Source of the DNA: CAYFLR01 sp964343805
GTDB lineage: Bacteria; Bdellovibrionota_B; Oligoflexia; CAYFLR01
Assembly (NCBI GenBank): GCA_964343805.1
Contig: CAYFLR010000010.1
Span: forward strand, 85,350-149,349
DNA length: 64,000 nucleotides
Direction of reading: 5' to 3'
Shown: piece after piece, positions 27,199 through 35,899 of the stretch
Position numbering within the stretch: the stretch's first letter is position 1
Layout: each line of letters begins with the position of its first letter
Notes under the pieces: model-generated
Told to the model about the DNA's origin: nothing
Seen by the model: only the letters and a program-made list of their open reading frames with translations
Database searches by the model: none
Made by a program: the position numbers and the translations under genes

Positions 27199-27619
27199 TC
27201 ATTCCTAGTTTCTTTTTCATTTCAGAGACTGAGAGATTACTTGATTTATTTCCAGAAGCTCGACTCCCTTTTGGAGAACCGGCTCCTACAAAGTTATCCT
27301 TTTTGTTTTTAAAGAAAACATTGAAGGTTGTAAGTGTTCCATAGGATTTTGTTATGTACTGCTGCATATTTGCTTTATCTTCAGAGGATAATTTATTATT
27401 TGAGTTAATTCTTTGCTCTAGCACTCTGAGATTATCTCTTAAGCGAACGATTTTGGTAAAGAAAACCTCTATATCAATGGCTTTCCCTTGTAGCCCTTCA
27501 TCGGCTGGTTGTAAAATCATTTGACCACCTCTCCATTTCTCAGCAATGGTGGTGTCACGGATTGTGGTTTCTTCTTCTAAAAAATTACCGAGAATTTCAA
27601 TCAGCTCATGCTTTTCCAT
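27188..27619 (-). CDS. Small helical cytosolic protein of unknown function
   Basis: Not recognised. The 143-residue protein is predicted mostly helical for residues 1-100, with a region suggestive of a coiled coil (IVRLRDNLRVLEQRINSNN), followed by a Gly/Ser-rich linker and a C-terminal helix SVSEMKKKLGMNEY. ATG 27619 is preferred because GGAGGAAAAG immediately precedes it; an ATG at 27649 is in frame without such a site. Its start overlaps the end of the DUF368 gene by 14 bases and its end overlaps the barrel gene by 11 bases, so all three are probably co-translated. Confidence 0.65.
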   Translation of the reverse strand: MEKHELIEILGNFLEEETTIRDTTIAEKWRGGQMILQPADEGLQGKAIDIEVFFTKIVRLRDNLRVLEQRINSNNKLSSEDKANMQQYITKSYGTLTTFNVFFKNKKDNFVGAGSPKGSRASGNKSSNLSVSEMKKKLGMNEY

Positions 27620-28643
27620 GCTTTTCCTCCGCAGGATGTTTTGCTTCATAGATGATAAATGAAAATACTATGGCGATCCCTACCAGGGTCGATCCCAAGG
27701 TTAATAAGGTGTTAATATCTAAGTTCGCAGGAATTATATTATGGAGATAGATGGTTTGATTTCCTACTATTTCAGTGGCTTTAAAGGGCCAAATATTCCA
27801 CAGAGACCCCAACATGAGACCAATTAAAAAGGCAATTGTGGGATCACGATAGGATTTCATCAAAACATTGAGTAATCTTACAAATCCTAGAAGACCGACT
27901 CCACAACCTACTGCAAAGATAGTAAGGGTAAGAAAATCAAAATTCTGAATGGCTTTGAGAATGTCAAAATAAACTCCGAAGACAATCATCAAAAAAGAGC
28001 CACTGATACCGGGAAGTATCATTGCAGAGATAGCAATGGCACCGCAAAGAAAGATGAATGCGAGGCGAGAAGCAGAATGAGGATCTTGAATGGGCGCCGC
28101 CTTATCCTCCTCTTTTGTCTTATCGCTTGATTGAGTCGCCACTTCCTTATTCTTTATTTTGTTTTTTTTCTGGGCCACATTCACTTTTTCTTCTGATGAG
28201 AGAGCCATGGCGAGCAATAGAGGGGCAATTATACCAAAGGCTAAAGTGATGAACTCTCTGAAGGATTTTCGGTTGAGCATTTTAAACGGAATCCAGATGG
28301 ACATAATAATGAGCCCAAAGAAAAAACCATAGGTGGGATCGTGCTGACTTTTCAAAAGATAGGTGATCACTTTGGATAGTAACAGGATGGCAAGTATTGC
28401 TCCCACTGTTAAGGTGGAAAGAAAACTCAAATCATAGCTCTGCCAAAGTTCTTTGAATTTATTTAGCTTGTCTTTAGATTGAATAAGTTCTTTTAAATCT
28501 TGGATGGTCTTAAGGTTAAATTTACAAAGATCAGCAATCAGTCGGTCATATATGCCAACCACTACTGCCATTGTACCTCCACTCACACCGGGGATAATAT
28601 TGGCCACACCTAAGAGCATGCCAATTATAAACATTCTGATCAT
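27606..28643 (-). CDS. DUF368 membrane protein, probable polyprenyl-phosphate translocase (PopT-like)
   Basis: Polytopic inner-membrane protein of 345 residues. The duplicated motif NIIPGVSGGTMA (N-terminal) and MILPGISGSFLM (C-terminal half) identifies DUF368. Members of this family have been linked to recycling of undecaprenyl phosphate across the membrane, which serves cell-wall and LPS synthesis; applying this here is by family. Between the halves there is an insertion of about 40 highly charged residues (roughly 140-185, many Lys/Glu), which is unusual. AAGGA precedes the ATG. It is divergent from kdsC. Confidence 0.85.
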   Translation of the reverse strand: MIRMFIIGMLLGVANIIPGVSGGTMAVVVGIYDRLIADLCKFNLKTIQDLKELIQSKDKLNKFKELWQSYDLSFLSTLTVGAILAILLLSKVITYLLKSQHDPTYGFFFGLIIMSIWIPFKMLNRKSFREFITLAFGIIAPLLLAMALSSEEKVNVAQKKNKIKNKEVATQSSDKTKEEDKAAPIQDPHSASRLAFIFLCGAIAISAMILPGISGSFLMIVFGVYFDILKAIQNFDFLTLTIFAVGCGVGLLGFVRLLNVLMKSYRDPTIAFLIGLMLGSLWNIWPFKATEIVGNQTIYLHNIIPANLDINTLLTLGSTLVGIAIVFSFIIYEAKHPAEEKHGKA

Positions 28644-28775
28644 GAAATTGATTCCTTATTGTACAAGTCAATTCAGGTGATGCTATCATAAATTACTCAC
28701 GATCCCAAAACTTTTTGTAGTTTGAATCTAGGGGAAATGGTAGTTTGATGCAAAATTGAATGAAGGAACTTAGGA

Positions 28776-29285
28776 ATGAAGATTGAAAATAAGTTACAAA
28801 CCAAATTAAGCCAAATCAAAGTTCTGTTATTGGACGTAGATGGAGTCTTGACCGATGGTAAAATCTATTATCTTTCAGAACAAGAGGGTTGGACTTGTGG
28901 CTTTCATGTTCGAGATGGCTATGGTATAAAGCGCCTCCAGAAGCGAGGTATTGAGGTTGCAATTATTTCAGCGGCCAAGCCTAGAAAGGCAGTTTTAGCT
29001 AGAGCAGAGCTTTTAGGTATTAAGAAAATAGCCATGGGCAACCATGATAAGGTGCAAGCTTTTCATGATATGCAGGATCAATTTCCCGGATTAAACATGG
29101 AGAATTTTGCTTTTATGGGAGATGACCTGCCTGATCTTGAACTTCTAAAAAAGGTCGGTGTTTCAGCTGCTCCCATTGATGCTATCACTGAAGTCACTGG
29201 CACAGTTGATTTTATCAGCTCAAGACAAGGTGGGTCGGGAGCGGTTCGAGAATTTGCTGAACTTATTTTAGCGAATCAAACATAG
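28776..29285 (+). CDS. kdsC: 3-deoxy-D-manno-octulosonate 8-phosphate phosphatase KdsC
   Basis: HAD phosphatase producing KDO for the LPS inner core. The nucleophile motif LLLDVDGVLTDG, DGYGIKRL, and the metal-binding FMGDDLPDLELL are typical. Motif II reads ISAAKPRK where most KdsC proteins have SGR or TGR followed by Ser/Lys, a small deviation. The 169-residue length is normal. A DUF4416 gene follows after 10 bases. Confidence 0.92.
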   Translation: MKIENKLQTKLSQIKVLLLDVDGVLTDGKIYYLSEQEGWTCGFHVRDGYGIKRLQKRGIEVAIISAAKPRKAVLARAELLGIKKIAMGNHDKVQAFHDMQDQFPGLNMENFAFMGDDLPDLELLKKVGVSAAPIDAITEVTGTVDFISSRQGGSGAVREFAELILANQT

Positions 29286-29295
29286 GGAGAAAAGG

Positions 29296-29832
29296 ATGAG
29301 TCAGTTAAGAAAGCCACTACCGGTTAAGTTAGTTTTAAGTGTCCTTTTTAAAGAGGATGCTTTTTATGAAAGAGCGAAGAAAGAGCTGGTGAAGCTTTAT
29401 GGCAAAATAGATCATGAATCGGAAAAGCAGGATTTTGATTTTAGCCCCTACTATTTTGATGAGATGGGAAAGCCACTTTATCGACGGTTTATCTCATTTA
29501 AAAAGTTATATCCCCGTCACTTTCTAGTTAAGCACAAGATTCAGATGGTTAATCTAGAAAAGTACCTCGTTAAGAAAATGGGGAAAGAGCAGAAGGGGCG
29601 GGTGGTTAATTTAGATCCAGGACATTTAACCGCTGAGAAATTTGTATTAGCCACAGGAAAAAACTATACCCATCGTATATTTCTAGGAAAAGGAGTCTTT
29701 GCTGATCTCACTCTGGTTTTCCAAGGTAAAAGCTTTGAAGGTTTGCCTTGGACCTATAAAGATTATCTCACCCCTTTTGCCCTAGAATTTCTTCATAAAG
29801 TGAGGGTTGACTATTTAGCCCAAACAAAATGA
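29296..29832 (+). CDS. DUF4416 family protein
   Basis: The 178-residue protein matches the DUF4416 pattern: PVKLVLSVLFKE at the start, DFDFSPYYFDEMGKPLYRRF, NLDPGHLTAEKFVLAT and KGVFADLTL. Function of the family is unknown; some members are mislabelled as GTP-binding proteins, but no P-loop is present here. It is cytosolic and sits between kdsC and an rRNA-type methyltransferase, with 13 bases to the next gene, consistent with one operon. Confidence 0.85.
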   Translation: MSQLRKPLPVKLVLSVLFKEDAFYERAKKELVKLYGKIDHESEKQDFDFSPYYFDEMGKPLYRRFISFKKLYPRHFLVKHKIQMVNLEKYLVKKMGKEQKGRVVNLDPGHLTAEKFVLATGKNYTHRIFLGKGVFADLTLVFQGKSFEGLPWTYKDYLTPFALEFLHKVRVDYLAQTK

Positions 29833-29845
29833 CCAAGGAATCAAC

Positions 29846-30985
29846 ATGAGTTTATTTGAAAATAGAGATTTTTTACCTATTGAAGAACGAATCTTAGAAA
29901 GAGTCAAAGAGAAATATATTCCTAACCGAATGCGTCATGCCGTGAGCAATATGGGTTTTGCCCGCTTTATATCCACTCTCAAAGATGATGTCATTAATTT
30001 GTCCAATATTTACAATCATCAACGGAATGATATCGGTGGCAACTTGTTTAACAAGGCGGGGATCAGAGCTGCTTATTTATCTCATTATCTATTACTTAAC
30101 TATGGCAAGGTCTACAGCATATTAGATACCCATAAAAGTTTGATCCAAGATCTTATGGCCAAAGACGAGGTCTTTCGGATATTGGATTTGGGATGCGGTC
30201 CGGGAAGTGCCTCCTTAGCTGTTCAACAGTGGTTAATGGATAACGGAATGGATCAGAAGAAGGTTCAATTTGTGGGTGTTGACCGCAGTAAAGCTTTGCT
30301 TGCTGACTTTCGTAAACTATTTGATGAGGGTCCTGGTGATTTCCGATTAAATACCAAAAATATCGATTTGATGCGAGAAACTCATCTTGCTAAATCCTTG
30401 CATCGTACCTTTCATCTGATAATGATGACGAACTTTTTAAATGAGACTCTAACTAAAGAGTCCATTTGGATGGGAAAGTTCCCCTCCATGATGAAAAAGC
30501 TACTTCACCCTAAGTATGGTGTGGCCTTATTAGTAGAGCCAGCCCTTTCTAAAACAAGCAAGAATCTGATGAAGCTTAGAAGTGAAGTTTTAGACCTATT
30601 GGTTACGATAGGACCTTGCTTGCACCAGCAGCCCTGTCCCTTTTTGGAGCCGGGCTATAAAAGAGAGTGGTGTCATATGGAAGAGAGATGGAAAGTTCCG
30701 GCTATTATCAAGGAATTTGATCGACAGACTAAGCTGGATCATTCTTTATTAAGGTACAGCTACTGGATGTGCTGTTTTCCTGGTGCGGCAGATAATTTGG
30801 CCAAACAAGGGCATCTTATGTATGAGGATAACTTAGTTAGAGTGGTAAGTAACCGTATTTCTTTGAAAAAGGGATTTAAACAGTTTCTGTGTGGAACAGA
30901 AGGTTTAANNNNNNNNNNGGTGATGAATCCCAGTAAAAAAATTAAAACCCGTGGAAATTTGATGCTCTACAATGAAAATTTATAG
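29846..30985 (+). CDS. Rsm22-type SAM-dependent methyltransferase (small-subunit ribosomal), interrupted by a 10-N gap
   Basis: The SAM-binding motif ILDLGCGPGSAS lies near residue 115. The later cluster PCLHQQPCPFLEPG ... EWCHMEERW is the cysteine/histidine signature of the Rsm22 family, which is associated with small-subunit rRNA maturation, particularly in mitochondria. Ten Ns at 30909-30918 lie near residue 355; the downstream frame ends in VMNPSKKIKTRGNLM. The frame agrees if the true gap is 1 base (or 4, 7). Total about 376-379 residues. It follows DUF4416 by 13 bases. Confidence 0.85.
   Translation: MSLFENRDFLPIEERILERVKEKYIPNRMRHAVSNMGFARFISTLKDDVINLSNIYNHQRNDIGGNLFNKAGIRAAYLSHYLLLNYGKVYSILDTHKSLIQDLMAKDEVFRILDLGCGPGSASLAVQQWLMDNGMDQKKVQFVGVDRSKALLADFRKLFDEGPGDFRLNTKNIDLMRETHLAKSLHRTFHLIMMTNFLNETLTKESIWMGKFPSMMKKLLHPKYGVALLVEPALSKTSKNLMKLRSEVLDLLVTIGPCLHQQPCPFLEPGYKREWCHMEERWKVPAIIKEFDRQTKLDHSLLRYSYWMCCFPGAADNLAKQGHLMYEDNLVRVVSNRISLKKGFKQFLCGTEGLXXXXVMNPSKKIKTRGNLMLYNENL
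30909..30918. other. Assembly gap (10 N)
   Basis: Ten N inside the Rsm22-type gene. The flanking frames require a length of 1 modulo 3; a single missing base would give EGL-x-VMNPSK. Confidence 0.99.
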
Positions 30986-31099
30986 TCCTCTAACTTCTCC
31001 TAAATTAATGATTTTTTGCCTTAAATTAATTATTATCTAAATAAATATTATAAATTGTCGAAGCCTTAAACAGATTCTTTTTAGAAACGAGAGGTGTTT

Positions 31100-31744
31100 A
31101 TGGCTATTACAGAAAAGCAATTAAATGATATTGGCGAAACCATCAGGAAACTGCAAAATGTTATTTTTGAATTGGCATATACTGGGCAGGTTGAGCTACC
31201 AAATGGGCATGTTTATTTAATTGATGAGGACACGCGGTCCTTTCACCCCTTTCGTTCCATTAAGCGGGTGAACCCCAATATACTTCGTGAACGTTCTGCT
31301 GCTGTAGAAGATGCGAGGCTTTATATTTGTAAAGGAAGCCCAGCTGAAGTCCTGCTAGACTTTATCGCAGACTTTGATAATCTGTTTGTAGCGGTTCAGA
31401 AAGAAAAAATTAAGAAATATCTGCTCAATGAAATTTTAGAAGAAGAGAGAGGCGAAAGACTCTACAACAGTATTTTAGTCAAAGCAGAAAACCTGTTAGA
31501 TCGTTACTCTGACTCAGATTTTGTCAAACATGTCATTATGGATGTTTCTCAAAAAGAGGGATTTATTCCAGAAGTGGATGTGATGGAAGATGATGAGAAT
31601 CGAGGTAATAAGAAAAAGGTGGAATCCAAAGCTAAGGCTAAAAAACCTGTCAAAGTAGCTGCAAAAAAACCCAAAGTGGTTGCTAAAAAGCCAAAAGCGG
31701 TCGCCAAGAAGAAAGCCTCACCTAAGAAGAAAAAGGCCAGCTAA
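31100..31744 (+). CDS. Protein of unknown function with a lysine/alanine-rich, histone H1-like tail
   Basis: The 214-residue protein has a globular N-terminal part (1-165) containing an early QLNDIGETIRKLQNVIF helix and an acidic end, then a C-terminal tail of about 45 residues of repeated KKP/AKK/VAK units such as KKPKVVAKKPKAVAKKK. Such tails occur in H1-like nucleoid proteins and in AlgP-type proteins and usually bind nucleic acid. The N-terminal domain is not recognised. ATG 31100 is chosen over GTG 31094 because GAGAGGTG precedes it properly. A large palindromic repeat starts at its stop codon. Confidence 0.75.
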   Translation: MAITEKQLNDIGETIRKLQNVIFELAYTGQVELPNGHVYLIDEDTRSFHPFRSIKRVNPNILRERSAAVEDARLYICKGSPAEVLLDFIADFDNLFVAVQKEKIKKYLLNEILEEERGERLYNSILVKAENLLDRYSDSDFVKHVIMDVSQKEGFIPEVDVMEDDENRGNKKKVESKAKAKKPVKVAAKKPKVVAKKPKAVAKKKASPKKKKAS

Positions 31745-31866
31745 GTTGGCGTCCTAAAACCTACTTCCACTGCGTTGACAGCGAAAACCATTTTCTCGCC
31801 GTACCATTGTACTGTCTTGTCATGGTTTTCTTGTCGCCTTGTGGAAGCACGTTTTCGTTAGCCAAC
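31745..31866. repeat. Large imperfect inverted repeat (palindromic element)
   Basis: The left arm starts GTTGGCGTCC and the right arm ends in GTTAGCCAAC. Within, GAAAACCAT (31783-31791) pairs with ATGGTTTTC (31822-31830) and CTTCCAC pairs with GTGGAAG. The whole unit could fold into one stem of roughly 45 bp with small mismatches around a loop of about 30 bases. It begins one base after the stop of the preceding gene. Confidence 0.75.
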
Positions 31867-31871
31867 TCAAG

Positions 31872-31913
31872 GTTGGCGTCCTAAAACCTACTTCCACTGC
31901 GTTGACAGCGAAA
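31872..31913. repeat. Second copy of the 42-bp left arm (direct repeat)
   Basis: Identical over 42 bases to 31745-31786, at 127-base distance. Only the left arm is repeated; the copy is followed by the terminator-like hairpin of serA. Confidence 0.95.
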
Positions 31914-31935
31914 CCCCACCACAAAGAGGGTGGGG
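31914..31935 (-). terminator. Probable terminator of serA
   Basis: CCCCACC (31914-31920) pairs with GGTGGGG (31929-31935) around an 8-base loop. On the minus strand it is followed by only three T, so it is weak by rule. Confidence 0.45.
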
Positions 31936-31948
31936 CTTGATGGCTATT

Positions 31949-33154
31949 TTAGTTTTTTACTGAAACGCCAATAATATTATCGAGAGCTTGGATCTTGCCT
32001 GCAAGATCATCGCTGACGGCTTGATCGGTACGGATAGTGGCACAGGCCGCTGTGGCACCTTGGAAAATTTGGTTTTCCATCTCTTCCACATTAACGCCTT
32101 CATTTTTAAGAGTGGTAAGAACCTCAGCTAAAACGCCCACCTTATCAAAGTGTCTAACGGTTAATGTGCAGGTAGCCACACTCTCTTTTTGTTGATTCAC
32201 ACAGTTCATCACTTGGCCGTTGCAGAAAGCGGTGATAACTTCCACTGCAGCAGCGCCAATGGCATTTTGAGACTGCTCGGTAGAGGCTCCAATGTGATGG
32301 GTTCCATAGACATTTGGATGAGTGGAAAGGGGAGTCTCGAAATCGCTCTCACCTGTGGTGGGCTCATTGTTATATACATCGAGTCCGGCTCGAATTCCTT
32401 TCTCATCCATAGCAGCAATAAGGGCATCATCATCTACGATTTGTCCACGAGCTGTATTGATAAGTATGGAGTTAGGTTGCATATGGGACAAGAAGCTTTT
32501 GCCAATCATACCCTTGGTATTATCTTTAACTGGGACATGGACTGAAATGGCATAACATGCTTTAGCAAGCTCTTCCATACTTTCACAGTTGACGGCTTTC
32601 ATTTTTTCTAAAACAGACTCGGTATAAGCGTCTCTAGGTCCTTTTTTACCAAGTACATGAACCTTCATGCCAAAACCATGGGCTCTTTCTGCAAAAGCTA
32701 GACCGATCTTACCTAGACCGATGACTCCTACATTTCTGCCATAGAGACCTTGAGTTTTGGAGAATTTCTTTTTATTCCATTTCTTTTCGCGGATGGAAAG
32801 GACGTTATCTGGAATATTACGATCCACTGAGAGTAATAATCCCATGGCAATTTCTGCCACTGCAATGGCATTTTTACCAGGGCAATTACAGACAAAGATT
32901 CCTCTGGCTGCCGCTTCTTCAGTGGCGATCGTGTTGGTTCCAGCGCCAGCACGGATGATTAAGCTGAGTTTATCTGATGTTTTAATGGTTTGAGGGGTGA
33001 CCTTGGTACTTCGTACAATGAGGCACTCATATCCACCAATTTGGTCTGGTAGGTCTTCTGCTTTTAGTTCAGGATTAAAAGTTACTTCATGACCTTGTTC
33101 TTTGAGTTCGTTTAAGTAGATTGGTTGAAATTTGTCAGCAATTAAAATTTTCAT
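31949..33154 (-). CDS. serA: D-3-phosphoglycerate dehydrogenase
   Basis: First step of serine synthesis (3-phosphoglycerate to 3-phosphohydroxypyruvate). NAD-binding motif GLGKIGLAFAERA, RAGAGTNTI and NTARGQIVDDDAL are visible; the C-terminal 75 residues (CTLTVRHFDKVGVLAEVL) form an ACT domain. At 401 residues it is the short ACT-bearing form. GGGGGG-rich site just before the ATG. A weak TTGCCA-17-TAGAAA promoter is in the divergent gap with the LRR gene. Serine made here feeds GlyA. Confidence 0.95.
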   Translation of the reverse strand: MKILIADKFQPIYLNELKEQGHEVTFNPELKAEDLPDQIGGYECLIVRSTKVTPQTIKTSDKLSLIIRAGAGTNTIATEEAAARGIFVCNCPGKNAIAVAEIAMGLLLSVDRNIPDNVLSIREKKWNKKKFSKTQGLYGRNVGVIGLGKIGLAFAERAHGFGMKVHVLGKKGPRDAYTESVLEKMKAVNCESMEELAKACYAISVHVPVKDNTKGMIGKSFLSHMQPNSILINTARGQIVDDDALIAAMDEKGIRAGLDVYNNEPTTGESDFETPLSTHPNVYGTHHIGASTEQSQNAIGAAAVEVITAFCNGQVMNCVNQQKESVATCTLTVRHFDKVGVLAEVLTTLKNEGVNVEEMENQIFQGATAACATIRTDQAVSDDLAGKIQALDNIIGVSVKN

Positions 33155-33308
33155 GTTTCCCCCCTTTAATTCATTAGAACACTATTTCTATCGCTTTTTT
33201 AATGCGTTGGCAACTAATATAGACTTTTAACGGGGGATGTGGATCCACTCAGAGTATGGTAAAGTTAAGTAAGGGTATCAAAGCTTTTAACTTCCTTTAA
33301 GGTTACCT

Positions 33309-34703
33309 ATGAAGTTTCTCTTCAATTTTGTGTATTTTTCTGTGGCTCTGCTTATTACATCTCTTTACTTTTCATCTTCATTAGACGCTCGATTTATTAA
33401 ATATTACTCATTTTTTGGTTTATGTAATGGCACTTATTCAGCTACCCCAGCTCAACAAAATACCATTGATGCTCTGCTCTCAACTTATAGCCAAGATTGT
33501 CAAGAAACTCATAACTTTTTAAAGAATCAAACAACGATACAGATAATGGGAACTCAAGATAAAAAAATCACCGATCTTTCTCCTATTATGAGCTTTATTC
33601 ACTTGGAAGAAATCATGGTAGAAAATGCCGCAGATCTAGATTTCTATTTTCTTATTCGATTCAAGAAACTAAGAAAGCTGAGGTTGGATCATGTCCAAAT
33701 GGAGAGCTTAGAGGGGCTAGCGATATTAAAAGATCGGCTTGAGGTACTAGAAGTTTTAGATATGCCCCTCAATGATGTCTCTTTTTTAAAAGGTTTTACT
33801 AGGCTTCGTCGACTTTTTTTGATTGATACCGAAGTTACTGACCTTCAACCTTTGGAGAAATTATCCAGTCTCAGAAGTTTGGGTTTAGGTCGTAAAATGG
33901 ATATTAGTCATCGAACTATTTTTGATCTCTCTCCTCTTTCTTCTCTCATAGGTCTGACAGAGCTCTCTCTTTGGAATACCGGGGTAAAAAGCATCACACC
34001 ATTAATGTCCTTAGGTAATTTAAAAGAGCTCTTTGTGGATGGAAATGTCGAGCTTTCAAATTTAGAAGCCATTAAATACCTCGAAAACTTAGAGGCCTTC
34101 ACCTATCTATGTACAACTTTATCTCCTAATAATAAACTAGAGGCCTGTTCAACCGAAGTTTTACGTGATTTAAGCCCTTTATCCCAACTAAAATGGATCA
34201 AGAAATTAAATTTAACTAATAGTTATAACCTTAATTTGAAGCCACTTTCTGGCTTACCTCGACTCACAGATTTAACCCTAAAAAGTTCTCAGCTCTCTCA
34301 TCTTCAATCTCTCCGTTCCTTACCTTCTCTCGAAAAATTGGTAATTAAAGCAAAAAATGCTGAAAGTGAGTTGATGTTATTTCACCCTTCCGCAAAACTG
34401 AATCATCTGCGTATTTTAAATAGTCCCTTATCTAATCTTGATTTTTTTAAAAGATACGGTGGTTTAAAAAAATTAGCTATTTTGAGGGGGTATATAGAAA
34501 ATATTGAGCCACTCGCCTATTTAGTGAATTTAGAAAAACTGTACCTGACTCATAGTAAAATTTCTAATTGGAACCCATTACAGAATTTATCCTATTTAAC
34601 CTCATTAAGGGTGAGAAAAAATAATCCGAGCAGCTCAATTCAATGCCCGGTAAATGCCAAATCAGCCGTTGTAGCGCGGTTTTGCCAATCTATCGAAAAA
34701 TAG
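33309..34703 (+). CDS. Secreted leucine-rich-repeat protein
   Basis: Exported protein of 464 residues: signal peptide about 1-27 (hydrophobic, ending SSLDA), a short Cys-containing N-terminal cap (LCNGTY, QDCQETH), then about a dozen leucine-rich repeats of about 22 residues of the internalin/SDS22 type (for example LEVLDMPLNDVSFLKG, ITPLMSLGNLKELFVDG). It probably acts in protein-protein binding at the periplasm or cell surface. It has no membrane anchor or sorting signal. The gene is the first of a same-strand group with the FGE-fold protein, whose start is 8 bases after its stop. Confidence 0.8.
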   Translation: MKFLFNFVYFSVALLITSLYFSSSLDARFIKYYSFFGLCNGTYSATPAQQNTIDALLSTYSQDCQETHNFLKNQTTIQIMGTQDKKITDLSPIMSFIHLEEIMVENAADLDFYFLIRFKKLRKLRLDHVQMESLEGLAILKDRLEVLEVLDMPLNDVSFLKGFTRLRRLFLIDTEVTDLQPLEKLSSLRSLGLGRKMDISHRTIFDLSPLSSLIGLTELSLWNTGVKSITPLMSLGNLKELFVDGNVELSNLEAIKYLENLEAFTYLCTTLSPNNKLEACSTEVLRDLSPLSQLKWIKKLNLTNSYNLNLKPLSGLPRLTDLTLKSSQLSHLQSLRSLPSLEKLVIKAKNAESELMLFHPSAKLNHLRILNSPLSNLDFFKRYGGLKKLAILRGYIENIEPLAYLVNLEKLYLTHSKISNWNPLQNLSYLTSLRVRKNNPSSSIQCPVNAKSAVVARFCQSIEK

Positions 34704-34711
34704 GAAATGAA

Positions 34712-35899
34712 ATGTCATACTTCGTTTACTTTTCTTTATTTAACCTACTGGTTTTTCTTCAAATTGACTTGATTGCCTCTCCTTGTGACCCTTTAAAGTC
34801 AAGGAGTATGCGTTTCTCTAGACCGACTACCGATTTGAAGCAGACGGAAAAGTTTATTTCCTATATGGAAGATCTTTTGACTCAAAATGTAATTAGCCTG
34901 AGAGGGATAGAAACATTAGTTAGGGGATTAGAAGCCGGAGAGATTCTTAACCCAATTGCCAAAGCCGCCACTTACAGCAACTCATCCAAAAATACTCATT
35001 ACTATGGTTTACAAGAGTATCTTGATGGAAAATCCTCCTTACATAAGAATCAAATTCTACAATGGGCTAGAAGAAAATTAGAAAAAGAGAACAAAGAAAA
35101 AAGAGAGAAAAAGACCGTACGTGATCGAGCTCAGGCTATTTACGATACCATGAGCTTTGTTATTATTGAAGCGGGGCATTTCTATATGGGAAGCCAGCAA
35201 CAAAAGGTCGGGGTGGATATTACCGAACCCTTTGCCATTCAATCCACGCCGGTCACTCAATATCAATGGGTCCTCATTATGGGAAACAATCCCTCCTTTT
35301 TCAAATATAAAACAGGTCATAAATTAAAAGTGGAGGGGAAAATTGTTCACCTTCAACCCGATCACCCAGTGGAAAATGTAACTTTAAGTGAAGTTCGGGC
35401 CTATATTGATCGTCTCAACAACCTTTCTAAGAAAGATGATCCATTGATATACAAAGTCATACCATTTCATAAAAAGGGGGATCAATATAGGTTGCCAACG
35501 GGAGCAGAATGGGAGTATGTAGCCAGGGATAGAGGAAAAGAGGAGGGGTATTTTTCCTTTGGCAACGAAGTCTCCTTACTCGACGATTTTGCTTGGTATA
35601 CCAGAAATTCTAAAGGTCATACTCATGAAGTGGCAAAAAGGAAACCACTAATGATTGATGGTAAAACTCCTATTTGGGATATCCATGGAAATGTTCATGA
35701 AATGGTAGATGGTTGGGGAAAGGTAGAACATCCTTATTGGAGAGATTCGAGTTCCTCTTTCAAGGAAACCAATCATGTATCTCGTGGGGGAAGCTTCAAT
35801 CAAGGGTCTACATATACCAGCTTTGAGAAATACTATACCTTCAAAGCCGGTGAAAAATCTAATGAAATTGGATTTCGGTTGGTAAGGATTTTGAAATAG
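34712..35899 (+). CDS. Secreted formylglycine-generating-enzyme-fold protein lacking catalytic cysteines
   Basis: The 395-residue protein has an N-terminal hydrophobic signal (SYFVYFSLFNLLVFLQ) ending near IASP, a charged helical region (100-150), then a SUMF1/FGE-sulfatase domain from about residue 160: IIEAGHFYMGS, QSTPVTQYQW, RLPTGAEWEYVARD, WDIHGNVHEMVDGW, SRGGSFNQ and a final NEIGFRLVRI. In true formylglycine-generating enzymes two cysteines follow the GGSF motif; here that segment has none, so oxidase activity is unlikely. ATG 34712 has TAGGAAATGA upstream. Similar domains act as binding or ligand-tolerant folds. Confidence 0.85.
   Translation: MSYFVYFSLFNLLVFLQIDLIASPCDPLKSRSMRFSRPTTDLKQTEKFISYMEDLLTQNVISLRGIETLVRGLEAGEILNPIAKAATYSNSSKNTHYYGLQEYLDGKSSLHKNQILQWARRKLEKENKEKREKKTVRDRAQAIYDTMSFVIIEAGHFYMGSQQQKVGVDITEPFAIQSTPVTQYQWVLIMGNNPSFFKYKTGHKLKVEGKIVHLQPDHPVENVTLSEVRAYIDRLNNLSKKDDPLIYKVIPFHKKGDQYRLPTGAEWEYVARDRGKEEGYFSFGNEVSLLDDFAWYTRNSKGHTHEVAKRKPLMIDGKTPIWDIHGNVHEMVDGWGKVEHPYWRDSSSSFKETNHVSRGGSFNQGSTYTSFEKYYTFKAGEKSNEIGFRLVRILK

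Noticed and set aside
31745..31913. Direct repeat pair as a CRISPR array or attC site
   Set aside because: Only two copies, spacing 85 bases with no equal spacers, no cas genes and no integrase; the first copy is one arm of a palindrome.
32189..32545. 118-residue open frame on the + strand across serA
   Set aside because: Antisense shadow of a strongly conserved dehydrogenase; no signals of its own.
34712..35899. Active formylglycine-generating enzyme with a sulfatase substrate nearby
   Set aside because: Catalytic cysteines are missing and no sulfatase with a CxPxR motif was found in the window.
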